Under the pieces are notes generated by a model. It had not been told where the DNA came from, did no database searches, and was given only the letters and a program-made list of their open reading frames with translations. A stretch of DNA of 52,010 nucleotides, taken from contig DVIT01000052.1 in assembly GCA_018711005.1 (NCBI GenBank), forward strand, positions 1-52,010. The letters are read 5' to 3'. Below, piece after piece: positions 10,821-18,323 of the stretch (position 1 is its first letter; each line of letters opens with the position of its first letter). Both the position numbers and the translations under genes were made by a program. The stretch comes from Candidatus Scybalocola faecigallinarum. Lineage in GTDB: Bacteria; Bacillota; Clostridia; Lachnospirales; Lachnospiraceae.

Positions 10821-11150
10821 CTAAGTGAGCTTTTCCGGATCACAGCCCAGCACATAGGCAAACGCCTGCCGTATAGCCTCCGGCTGCCGTTTTTCAGCCT
10901 GTACTCTCAGCTGCTCACGCTGGCTTTGTCCGGCTTTGAAAATCCGGTCACGTTCCATGGCTGCCTTTTCCCGGGCCTTACAAAGCCCTTCCCGGATCAT
11001 GCGCGCGCCTTCTTCCTTCGCTTCCTGCTGCCGTACCCGGGCATCTTCCTGCGCCCTTTCCACCGTTTCCCGTGCCGCCATCTCTACCGCAGCGACCTGC
11101 GCATCAGCTTCCTGCTCTGCCAGCCGTATCCGGTCAAGCATCTCTTTCAT
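10821..11150 (-). CDS. V-type ATP synthase/ATPase subunit H/G-like (peripheral stalk)
   Basis: A 109-residue, almost entirely charged helical protein, starting MKEMLDRIRLAEQEADAQVAAVE, with heptad-like Ala/Glu/Arg repeats to about residue 85. Position and composition match the small stalk subunit that pairs with E (NtpF in E. hirae, AhaH in archaea). It is the first gene of the operon, with GAAGGTG before the ATG at 11150. The assignment rests on operon position and coiled-coil character, because sequence conservation is low in this family. Confidence 0.85.
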   Translation of the reverse strand: MKEMLDRIRLAEQEADAQVAAVEMAARETVERAQEDARVRQQEAKEEGARMIREGLCKAREKAAMERDRIFKAGQSQREQLRVQAEKRQPEAIRQAFAYVLGCDPEKLT

Positions 11151-11174
11151 TTTCCTGCACCTTCTTTCTCATAC

Positions 11175-11188
11175 CACCATATATGGTG
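11175..11188. promoter_or_regulatory. Perfect 14-base palindrome in the ATPase operon leader
   Basis: CACCATATATGGTG is self-complementary over all 14 bases. It lies between the expected transcription start (about 11198) and the ribosome site of subunit H. That position would suit an operator. No regulator gene is adjacent, so its binding protein is unknown. Confidence 0.4.
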
Positions 11189-11204
11189 TCAAAGTTTTGT
11201 TTAG

Positions 11205-11233
11205 ATTATACCATGCTTTTCTATTTTTATGAA
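11205..11233 (-). promoter_or_regulatory. ntp operon: Probable promoter of the V-type ATPase operon
   Basis: On the minus strand a perfect TATAAT (plus positions 11205-11210) lies 17 bases from a weak -35 TTCATA (11228-11233). It is the best candidate upstream of the nine-gene operon. Confidence 0.5.
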
Positions 11234-11300
11234 GTTATATTGTATAAAATTTCCTCAAACAAATCGAGGAAGTTGTTGATTTTGGCTATATTTGGATAGA

Positions 11301-11518
11301 TTATCGGACACACTTTTTCCGTCGGATCCAAACTTGTGCCAAATACAGGATAAGCCCGGCCCCGCCAAGGATCAGTCCAAAGATCCAGTATATGGAAATG
11401 AGGCGGTTTGTGGTGCCGTAAATTTCCAGGATCCCCTGTACATTTCATAAATGCCGCCAAAAAGCGCGCATAATCCGGAAATCCAAACATAAACAAATCC
11501 GGTTTTGGCCAATGACAT
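11301..11518 (-). pseudogene. Small two-helix membrane protein gene with a -1 frameshift
   Basis: Reading from ATG 11518 gives MSLAKTGFVYVWISGLCALFGG and then a stop. After a C4/G4 run at 11433-11436 a second frame continues with 'ILEIYGTTNRLISIYW' and 'IFGLILGGAGLILYLAQVW' to a stop at 11301. One extra G would join both into a protein of about 72 residues with two membrane helices. It starts 14 bases after the glycosyltransferase remnant. I do not recognise the family. It is either a real frameshift in a decaying locus or a sequencing error in a short homopolymer. Confidence 0.5.
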
Positions 11519-11532
11519 ATCCCTGTTATCTT

Positions 11533-11754
11533 TTAGGCTTGATTGCTTAAAATTTCCTTATAGATCCTCATGGAATCTTTAACCGCATCAAAATGGGAGG
11601 ATGCATTGTCATCAATATACACTGTGCGGATAGAGATTTCCTTTAAAGGTATCTTTAATTCCCGGCATTTTAACAAAATATTCATTTCATACTCATAGCG
11701 GTCTCCGGGAATAGATAAAAGCGCCGTGATCAGCGCGATCCATGTTCGGTCCAT
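11533..11754 (-). pseudogene. C-terminal fragment of a family 2 glycosyltransferase
   Basis: About 65 residues from 'ALLSIPGDRYEYEMNILL' through 'LKIPLKEISIRTVYIDDN' to 'SSHFDAVKDSMRIYKEIL' match the C-terminal end of polyprenyl-phosphate-type GT2 glycosyltransferases. In those proteins this part follows the catalytic domain. The nucleotide-sugar binding core with its DxD motif is missing. The upstream bases belong to the neighbouring chimeric gene. The fragment can be read from an ATG at 11754, but no product of this length would be active. Confidence 0.65.
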
Positions 11755-11758
11755 AATT

Positions 11759-12427
11759 TTACCGCCTTCTGCCGCCAGGCATATTTCCGGCATCCTGAGG
11801 CATACTGCTGCCCATGCCGCTGCCGCCGTTATACACAAAACTGTCCATAGTGATGGAAGTCTGGCTGGATCCTGCATCCAGGGTATAGGTATTTCCCTGA
11901 ATAATATCCGGACAGCTGACAACAACATTGCTAAAGCCTTTGGGCGCTGTCCATGACAGTAAAAGATTTCCGTCAGCATTCGAAAGCTGTATCCGGCTGT
12001 CTGCTTCCTGACTGTCCACATTAACCATGATCACTCCCTGGGTGGAAGCATCACTAAAGCTTTCCGCCATACCGGAGCTTCCGGCTGCAATCAGCGTGCC
12101 TCCGGTTATCGTGGCTGACGAAGCATAATCTAAAGCTCCGTTTGCCCCGTCTGTGGGGCCGGAAATATAAATAACGCCGCCCGAAACCCTGATGCTCCCG
12201 TTAGAGTCCATGCCATCGCCGGAAGCATTCACATAAAGTGTACCGCCGGAAATTTCAATAAACATGCTTTCCGTATCTTCTGAAGCAAAATCCAGATTTC
12301 GGATCGTTGTTTTGCCGAACGTATCCGGCACCATCCATGCACCCATAACATCCATTAAAGCAGCTTTCTGCCGGCGGGTTAATAAAAACTTTATCTCATA
12401 GCGTTTAAAGATCATTTGTGCAGACAA
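11759..12427 (-). pseudogene. Chimera: VTC/polyphosphate-polymerase-like N-terminus fused to DUF4353 C-terminus
   Basis: The 222 residues consist of two unrelated ends. Residues 5-45 (FKRYEIKFLLTRRQKAALMD, then DTFGKTTIRNL) are the N-terminus of a VTC-domain protein, whose full length is about 230-250 residues and whose catalytic lysines and acidic residues are lost. From about residue 46 ('DFASEDTESMFIEISGGTLY') to the end is the C-terminal beta-helix part of a carbohydrate-binding DUF4353/Cthe_2159-like protein, with Ser/Gly-rich repeats. In related clostridia these are separate neighbouring genes. The TTG start at 12427 has AGGAGG 8 bases upstream. An internal deletion of one to several kilobases is the simplest explanation. 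Confidence 0.65.
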
Positions 12428-12458
12428 CGCTGTAGCCTCCTTCCTGTTCGGTTTTTGC

Positions 12459-12521
12459 GCGACATAAAGTCATAAAACTTCATGCAGGCATGAAATTTTA
12501 TGACCTTTTGTCCCTTGTCGC
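12459..12521. repeat. Long inverted repeat between divergent genes
   Basis: Arms 12469-12484 (GTCATAAAACTTCATG) and 12489-12504 match at 15 of 16 positions around a 4-base loop. Outer GCGACA (12459-12464) and TGTCGC (12516-12521) also pair. It lies in the 209-base gap between the chimeric gene (minus) and the response regulator (plus). It could be an operator, a cruciform or a terminator-like element. Confidence 0.55.
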
Positions 12522-12636
12522 ATTTTACATTCTAAAGGGCTTACTCTAATTGAAGTTAAAAACAGCGTCTTTTTTATCTCCGTTTTAATTATCTGTGGTA
12601 TACTTTTAGAAAAAGAAATGAAAGGACCGATAGAAT

Positions 12637-13254
12637 ATGCGTTTATTACTTGCTGAAGATGAAAAATCCCTGGCCAGAGCCATTGGGACGATCCTTGAAA
12701 AAAATCATTATTCCATTGATCTTGTATATAATGGACGGGATGCTTTAGATTATCTTATGTCAGACACTTATGACGGCGCCATTTTAGATATTATGATGCC
12801 GGAAATGGACGGGATCACTGTGCTGAAAAAACTGCGGAACCTGGGGATCTCCACACCGGTGCTTCTGCTTACGGCAAAATCCGAGGTTGAGGATAAGGTC
12901 AACGGTCTGGACTCCGGAGCTAACGATTACCTTACAAAGCCATTTGCCACGCAGGAGCTTCTGGCCCGCATCAGAGCCATGACCCGCACAAACACGGCCC
13001 AGTCCAGCTCCCGTATGCATATGGGCAATATTACTCTGGACCGGGCAACCTTTGAAATATCAACGCCCTTTGGCAGCTTCCGCCTGGCCAACAGGGAATT
13101 TCAAATGATGGAGACACTTATATCCAATCCCGGCCATGTGATTCCAAGCGAACGGTTCCCGGAACCCCCCTACTACCCGGTATTTTTCAGTGCGTTTGAA
13201 TACAGAGGATGGAACAGTTCTGTCTGTAGATACAGGAAAGATCGCAGCCATTGA
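12637..13254 (+). pseudogene. OmpR-family response regulator, truncated in the DNA-binding domain
   Basis: The receiver domain (residues 1-118) is intact, with acidic pocket Glu7/Asp8, phospho-acceptor Asp51, Thr79 and Lys101. The winged-helix domain begins normally (residues 127-174, to '...GHVIPSERF'). It then breaks at about nucleotide 13158 into 27 residues that are the histidine kinase sequence in the wrong frame, ending at 13254. The recognition helix and wing are therefore missing, so DNA binding should be lost. ATG 12637 is preceded by GAAAGGACCGATAGAAT, and a TATACT box lies at 12599-12604. Intact relatives are about 220-230 residues. Confidence 0.75.
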
Positions 13255-14200
13255 TGCAGATGCGGCAGAAGCTTATGCCGCACAGGTATGGCAGACCCGG
13301 CGCCTTCGGGGATTTTCAGACGCTTACCGCTACGGTGTTTTGGAAAATGACAGGGAAACACTGATGGTCTTTCTGGATTGCCGTCAGAATATTTCCACTT
13401 TCCAGTCGTTTTTGGTAACCGGATGCCTGATCTGCCTGATCGGCCTGACTGCAGTGCTTGTACTGCTGATCTTTTTCTCCGGCCGGGTCGTTGCTCCGGT
13501 GGCCGAAAGCTATGCGCGGCAGAAACGATTCATTACCGATGCCGGACACGAGATCAAGACCCCCATTACGATTATTGACGCAGATGCAGAAGTGCTGTGT
13601 ACTGAGATTGGAGAAAATGAATGGGTCCGGGATATTCAGGCACAGACCAGGCGCCTGGCGGCACTGACCCAGGATCTGATTTATCTTTCCCGTATGGAGG
13701 AAGGCCCAAAGGCTATGACTATGATCGATTTTCCGTTTTCAGATCTGGTGACAGAAACCCTCCAGTCCTTTCAATCTCTGGCCACGACCCAGAAAAAGCA
13801 GCTGCAGATCCATATACAGCCCATGATCTCTGTCCGCGGCGATGAAAAGGCCCTTGGACAGCTTGTGACTATACTTATGGATAATGCCCTGAAATACTGC
13901 CCGGAAGGAGGAGATATCTCGATCCTGCTCCAGCGCATTGGAAAAAATGCCCAGCTCATTGTAACAAACACCGCCTTAAATATTTCCCGGGACCAGCTCC
14001 CTCATTTGTTTGAACGCTTTTACAAGGGCGACCAGTCCCGGAGCAGCGATGGCAAGACCAAAGGCTATGGCATTGGCCTGTCCATTGCCCAGGCAGTGAC
14101 CACGGCCCATAAGGGCCGTATCTGGGCGTCCAGCAGCGACGGACAGTCGTTGACCATCACAGTCCAGATTCCGGCAGACAGCGGAAGTCTCAGCGTCTAG
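13190..14200 (+). pseudogene. Sensor histidine kinase lacking its N-terminus
   Basis: From about 13160 the sequence is kinase: part of an extracytoplasmic region, one membrane helix (about residues 75-97 counting from GTG 13190), H-box HEIKTP with His120, an N-box 'LMDNALKYCPEGG' and G-boxes ending 'KGYGIGLSIAQAV'. The first membrane helix, signal region and true start are absent. GTG 13190 has no ribosome site and sits inside the regulator frame. The catalytic core looks intact, but the gene is probably not translated as a membrane sensor. It normally would pair with the regulator at 12637. Confidence 0.75.
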
Positions 14201-14239
14201 TCTCCCGGCCGCAAAAGCGCCCCTCTGCACGCCCCGCCG

Positions 14240-14267
14240 CAGCGCCTGAGGGCATACTCAGGCGCTG
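14240..14267. terminator. Hairpin after the histidine kinase
   Basis: Perfect 11-base arms CAGCGCCTGAG (14240-14250) and CTCAGGCGCTG (14257-14267) surround a 6-base loop. The following bases are AT-rich but not a clean T run, so termination strength is uncertain. Confidence 0.5.
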
Positions 14268-14328
14268 TATAAAAATATTTGTCATAAAGGCGCACTTCAA
14301 AAAAGGTGCCGCAAATAAGAAACTGCCT

Positions 14329-14350
14329 TTATGGCGTTTCTTTAATGCTG
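14329..14350. terminator. Hairpin between kinase remnant and purF
   Basis: GAAAC-GCC pairs with GGC-GTTTC (14329-14350) around a short loop. On the minus strand it is followed by TTATTT, so it may end the purF transcript. Confidence 0.5.
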
Positions 14351-14359
14351 ACACCTTTG

Positions 14360-15808
14360 TCACTTCATTTCTTCAGTTTTTATAGGATAATGGTTATCAA
14401 AGCAGGCTTTGCATATACCAAGGCCTCCGGCCATTTCCTCAAGATCTTCAATCTTCATATACCCCAGGGAATCTGCACCAATGATCTGACGGATCTCCTC
14501 CACTGTATGGGATGAGGCAATGAGCTGATCGTTAGATGGAACATCGGTTCCATAATAACAGGGATATAAAAACGGCGGTGCGCTGATTCGCACATGGACC
14601 TCTTTGGCTCCGGCGCGCTTAAGCATCTGGATCAGATTTGCCATGGTCGTTCCCCGGACAATGGAATCATCTACAAGGATAATGCGCTTCCCCCGAACAA
14701 CCGGTTCCAGCACGTTAAGCTTTAATTTAACGCCGGATTCCCGTTCCTTTTGGGTAGGTTTAATAAATGTCCGGCCAATATAGCTGTTTTTGTAAAAAGC
14801 AAGCTCAAAAGGAATTCCCGCATACTGGGCATAGCCTCTGGCCGCTGTCAGTCCTGACTCAGGCACGCCGGTCACAATATCTGCATCCACCGGATATGCT
14901 TTGGCAAGGGCCTTTCCGGCGCGGATCCTGGCATCATAAACCTTGATGCCGTCTAATGTACTGTCTAAACGTGCAAAATAAATATACTCGAAAATACAGT
15001 GGGCCCGCTGTTCCTGCGCAAGACTCTTATCCGACGTTACCGTTCCGTCGCTGTGGACCGTCACCAGCTCGCCCGGCTCAATATCCCGGATAAACTCTGC
15101 CCCTACAGCGTGAAGGGCACAGCTTTCAGATGCAACAATATACGCATTGTCCCGTTTTCCAAGACACAACGGCTTTAATCCCCATGGATCTCTTAATGCC
15201 ATCAGCTTTCTGGGACTCATGACCACCAGGCCGTAAGCGCCTTTAATTTTTCTGGCAGTTTTAAGCAAGGCTTCCTCTACACTTTTAGAATGGACCCGTT
15301 CCCGGGCAATGTAATAGGCGATCATTTCAGAGTCTGTCGTTGTCTGGAAAATGGCTCCGCCATAAACAAGCTCCTGTTTCAGTTCCCCCGCATTGACCAG
15401 ATTGCCATTGTGGGCCAGAGCCAGCGTCCCTTTAATATAATTTAACACAAGGGGCTGGGCATTTTCCCGGGTAGACGCGCCTGTGGTAGAATAACGCACA
15501 TGGCCCACGCCAAGATTTCCGTGAAGCCGGCTGATATTTTCCGCTTTAAAAACCTCCTGGACAAGTCCAAGATCCTTATGGAAAGCAATATTGCCATTAG
15601 CCCCGGATGTGTCGGTCACAGCAATGCCGCAGGATTCCTGTCCCCGGTGCTGCAAAGAACACAGGCCGTAGTAGACCGATGCCGCCACATCATTTCCGGA
15701 AAGGTCATAAATGCCAAAAACACCGCACTCCTCATGAACGCCATGGGACTGGGAAGAATCTGCCGCTAAAAGCTGGCCGTCTTGCAGCGTTTTGTGGGTT
15801 TGGATCAT
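14360..15808 (-). CDS. purF: Amidophosphoribosyltransferase
   Basis: A 482-residue enzyme of the first committed step of purine synthesis (PRPP plus glutamine to phosphoribosylamine). I start at ATG 15808, which has AAAGGAG 7 bases upstream. The longer frame to 15985 runs through the promoter region. Cys28 in 'HEECGVFGI' is the catalytic N-terminal nucleophile, so a 27-residue propeptide must be removed. The PRPP loop 'RIILVDDSIVRGTT' lies near residue 360. Cysteines in CIFEYIYFA, PCYYGTD and CKAC fit the iron-sulfur ligands of the Bacillus-type enzyme. No other pur gene is nearby. Confidence 0.95.
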   Translation of the reverse strand: MIQTHKTLQDGQLLAADSSQSHGVHEECGVFGIYDLSGNDVAASVYYGLCSLQHRGQESCGIAVTDTSGANGNIAFHKDLGLVQEVFKAENISRLHGNLGVGHVRYSTTGASTRENAQPLVLNYIKGTLALAHNGNLVNAGELKQELVYGGAIFQTTTDSEMIAYYIARERVHSKSVEEALLKTARKIKGAYGLVVMSPRKLMALRDPWGLKPLCLGKRDNAYIVASESCALHAVGAEFIRDIEPGELVTVHSDGTVTSDKSLAQEQRAHCIFEYIYFARLDSTLDGIKVYDARIRAGKALAKAYPVDADIVTGVPESGLTAARGYAQYAGIPFELAFYKNSYIGRTFIKPTQKERESGVKLKLNVLEPVVRGKRIILVDDSIVRGTTMANLIQMLKRAGAKEVHVRISAPPFLYPCYYGTDVPSNDQLIASSHTVEEIRQIIGADSLGYMKIEDLEEMAGGLGICKACFDNHYPIKTEEMK

Positions 15809-15914
15809 CGTTTTCACTCCTTTACTCCTTCTCCCCCCGGTTTGGCCCGGCATTGGGCCAGGTGATCTTTCATGGTTTTGATCATCTTCCTTTACAGGGA
15901 GAAGTACATGAACT

Positions 15915-15942
15915 ATTTTAACCCACATTTTATATTTTGCAA
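15915..15942 (-). promoter_or_regulatory. purF: Promoter of purF
   Basis: On the minus strand TTGCAA (plus 15937-15942) and TAAAAT (15915-15920) are 16 bases apart, about 100 bases before the purF start. I could not recognise a purine riboswitch fold or a clear PurR box in the leader. Confidence 0.5.
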
Positions 15943-15996
15943 GTTTTTTTTGCAAATCCGAGCGGGCATGGCTGAATCGTTGCATATTTAACAGAG

Positions 15997-16215
15997 CTAT
16001 TCAACCACGACGCCTTTCACTTCATAGCCGGTCCCTTCCAGGGCCTTCTTTATATCTTCTTCACCAATATCTTCCTGGGAAACAATGATCGTCTGTCCCT
16101 TACGGTGAGATGACTTTACTTTTTTGACCTTCAGATTTTTTCTGATAGCATCATTTACATGAGCCTCGCACATGCTGCACGCCATGCCGTCAATATTTGC
16201 AATGATCTTTACCAT
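15997..16215 (-). CDS. Heavy-metal-associated (HMA) domain protein, copper-chaperone-like
   Basis: A 72-residue protein with the HMA motif GMACSMC (Cys13 and Cys16), so Met-x-Cys-x-x-Cys is present. It is followed by a helix and a beta-alpha-beta ferredoxin-like pattern, ending 'EDIKKALEGTGYEVKGV'. The size fits a free-standing CopZ-type cytosolic chaperone that passes Cu(I) to an ATPase or regulator, but no copper ATPase is in the window. AGGAGAGG precedes the ATG at 16215. The metal is inferred from the family. Confidence 0.85.
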   Translation of the reverse strand: MVKIIANIDGMACSMCEAHVNDAIRKNLKVKKVKSSHRKGQTIIVSQEDIGEEDIKKALEGTGYEVKGVVVE

Positions 16216-16316
16216 AGTGATCCTCTCCTGTCCGTTTTTTCGTTATTTTTCGGGCCAGACAGGCCTGCTTTTTCATGCAGCCATAAAAAACGCGCCTGTT
16301 TGCCCCTCATATTATT

Positions 16317-16345
16317 ATTATAAAAAATCAAACAGGAAAAGCCAA
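16317..16345 (-). promoter_or_regulatory. Promoter of the HMA-domain gene
   Basis: On the minus strand TTGGCT (plus 16340-16345) and a perfect TATAAT (16317-16322) are 17 bases apart. The roughly 95-base leader to ATG 16215 is GC-rich in its first half; I see no known metal-regulator box. Confidence 0.6.
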
Positions 16346-16422
16346 GGCACAGGAAAGTTCATGATATTTTTTCTCATCAGCAGCAGTTACTGCTCACAAA
16401 GCGAACAGTAACCTGCAATAAC

Positions 16423-16971
16423 CTAGGTACGTTTTTTCTTACCTGTTTTTTTATGAATAACTATTGATGTTGTTCTTACTGTACTCACCGGTGAGAAAAT
16501 CAGTCCGGGAATATTCTTTATCAAAGAAACCAGATTCTTAAAATAGGGGAAATGGTCCACTCCGCCATAACGCCTGTATTCCTGATCTCCATCATAAAGA
16601 AACATATTATAATTCATACCATCGTAAAACGGCCCCGGGTTCGGCGAATTTTTAAAATCTCTGAGAATATCATATAGCTTATTGAAAACCTTTTTATCCA
16701 GGTAAACGGTCCGAATTTCAGAATATGTATCATCATCATAACCCACATAAGATAGCACTTTCCCGTCTTTATATATCGCCCATACCCGGAAACCCGCACG
16801 ATCACTTCGAATCCTCCTGCTGCCATCTATTTCTTCCAGTATAAACCATAAATTCTCTGTCGGCATGAATTTCTCTATTTCCTTTACTTCCGTCAAAACG
16901 CCTCCGCACACAAAACAAAATCTCTGATTCTCATCTGTAATCTTAGTCCCGCATTTTTTGCAATATCTCAT
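16423..16971 (-). CDS. Zinc-ribbon protein of unknown function
   Basis: A 182-residue protein. The N-terminus is a zinc ribbon, CKKCGTK ... CFVCGG (two CxxC pairs within the first 23 residues), as in many double-zinc-ribbon proteins of clostridia. The remaining 155 residues look like a single soluble beta-rich domain with several Tyr/Asp-rich blocks ('YVGYDDDTYSEIRTVYLDKK'). I do not recognise it. There is no clear membrane helix and the tail is very basic (KKTGKKKRT). AAAGGAGGAG precedes the ATG. It appears to be a single-gene unit. Confidence 0.75.
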   Translation of the reverse strand: MRYCKKCGTKITDENQRFCFVCGGVLTEVKEIEKFMPTENLWFILEEIDGSRRIRSDRAGFRVWAIYKDGKVLSYVGYDDDTYSEIRTVYLDKKVFNKLYDILRDFKNSPNPGPFYDGMNYNMFLYDGDQEYRRYGGVDHFPYFKNLVSLIKNIPGLIFSPVSTVRTTSIVIHKKTGKKKRT

Positions 16972-16998
16972 ATGACTCCTCCTCCTTTGTCAAACTCT

Positions 16999-17027
16999 AG
17001 TATACAGAAAAATCCACGCAGTTACAA
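16999..17027 (-). promoter_or_regulatory. Promoter of the zinc-ribbon gene
   Basis: On the minus strand TTGTAA (plus 17022-17027) and TATACT (16999-17004) are exactly 17 bases apart, about 28 bases before ATG 16971. Confidence 0.6.
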
Positions 17028-17138
17028 ATATGAGGCACTTCATTCTGTAATAGTCATTTTCTATTAGTGTAAAGAAGGTTATTGAAAAAATTTATGATTT
17101 TTTTACACAAAAACATGTTAAAATCCAAAAAAAAATTG

Positions 17139-17144
17139 TATAAT
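17139..17144 (+). promoter_or_regulatory. glgC: -10 element upstream of glgC
   Basis: A perfect TATAAT about 40 bases before the glgC start. At 17 bases upstream the -35 region reads TGTTAA, which is weak, so an activator or UP-like A tracts may matter. Confidence 0.4.
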
Positions 17145-17182
17145 ATAGTCAACAGCATCAAAATGAAAGTGAGGGCTTATTT

Positions 17183-18322
17183 ATGAAGCAAAACAACATG
17201 ATAGCAATGATCTTAGCCGGCGGCCGTGGCTCCCGACTCCATGATCTGACAAAAAAAGTTGCTAAGCCGGCCGTTTCTTATGGCGGCAAGTATCGTATCA
17301 TCGACTTTCCGCTAAGTAACTGTGCCAACAGTGGAATTGATATTGTGGGCGTATTAACTCAGTATGAGTCTGTCTTATTAAACAGCTATGTGGCCGCCGG
17401 CGGACGCTGGGGTCTGGATGCCAGAGACAGTGGTGTGTTTGTTCTTCCGCCTCGTGAAAAAGCTGAGGAAAACCTCAACGTTTACCGCGGAACTGCTGAT
17501 GCTATTTCTCAGAATATTGATTTCGTCGATACATATGCACCGGAATATGTGCTGATCCTTTCCGGCGACCATATTTATAAAATGAATTATGCCAAGATGC
17601 TTGCTTATCATCTGGAACACAAAGCCGATGCTACTATTGCGGTTATCGAGGTTCCTAAAAAAGAAGCCAGCCGTTTTGGTATCATGAATACGGACGAAGA
17701 CGACCGTATCATTGAATTTGAAGAAAAACCGGAGCATCCAAAGAGCAATCTTGCTTCCATGGGTATTTACTTATTCGATTGGAAGCAGCTGCGCAAGATG
17801 CTTGTAGCAGACATGAAGGATGACAATTCTAATCATGATTTTGGCAAAGATATTATCCCTCAGATGCTTGCAGAAGGCAAACGGCTGTTTGCATATAAGT
17901 TTAAAGGCTACTGGAAGGATGTTGGTACCATCGATTCCTTATGGGAAGCCAACATGGATCTGTTAAACAAAAATAATGAACTCGACCTGAGCGATCCTAC
18001 ATGGAAGATCTACACAGAAGATGCTACAACACTGCCCCATTACATCGGTCCCGATGCAAATATTAAGTCTGCATTTATCAACCAGGGCTGCATTATTGCA
18101 GGTGATGTTGAAAACTCTGTTTTATTCACAGGCGTCAAAGTCGGTGAAGGTGCAAAGATCATTGACAGTGTCCTTATGCCTGGCGTTGAGGTAGAGGACG
18201 GTGCCGTTGTTCAAAGAGCTCTTGTAGCTGACGGCGTTAAGATTGGAAAACAGGCTGTGGTTGGAAGCGCAGACAGCGAACACATCGAGCTTGTTGCGAA
18301 ACGTGTAAAGGGGGCAGAATAA
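17183..18322 (+). CDS. glgC: Glucose-1-phosphate adenylyltransferase, catalytic subunit
   Basis: A 379-residue enzyme that makes ADP-glucose for glycogen synthesis. The nucleotide-binding start '[20 protein letters not shown]' (residues 10-29) and '[11 protein letters not shown]' are intact, as are '[12 protein letters not shown]' and 'FEEKP'. The C-terminal part from about residue 290 is a left-handed beta-helix with hexapeptide repeats ('[20 protein letters not shown]'). The length is normal for Firmicutes. ATG 17183 follows GTGAGGG. glgD starts 1 base after its stop, so the two are co-translated. glgA is not present in the window. Confidence 0.95.
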   Translation: MKQNNMIAMILAGGRGSRLHDLTKKVAKPAVSYGGKYRIIDFPLSNCANSGIDIVGVLTQYESVLLNSYVAAGGRWGLDARDSGVFVLPPREKAEENLNVYRGTADAISQNIDFVDTYAPEYVLILSGDHIYKMNYAKMLAYHLEHKADATIAVIEVPKKEASRFGIMNTDEDDRIIEFEEKPEHPKSNLASMGIYLFDWKQLRKMLVADMKDDNSNHDFGKDIIPQMLAEGKRLFAYKFKGYWKDVGTIDSLWEANMDLLNKNNELDLSDPTWKIYTEDATTLPHYIGPDANIKSAFINQGCIIAGDVENSVLFTGVKVGEGAKIIDSVLMPGVEVEDGAVVQRALVADGVKIGKQAVVGSADSEHIELVAKRVKGAE

Positions 18323-18323
18323 G

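Noticed and set aside
11533-12021. A 162-codon minus frame as one intact protein (11533-12021)
   Set aside because: Its first half is the neighbouring DUF4353 gene read out of frame; only the last 70 or so codons match a glycosyltransferase.
15808-15985. A 59-residue N-terminal extension of PurF
   Set aside because: It crosses the promoter, has no conserved residues, and a better ribosome site lies at the ATG at 15808.
15808-15990. Purine riboswitch before purF
   Set aside because: I could not find the conserved three-way junction core or loop-loop sequences in the leader.
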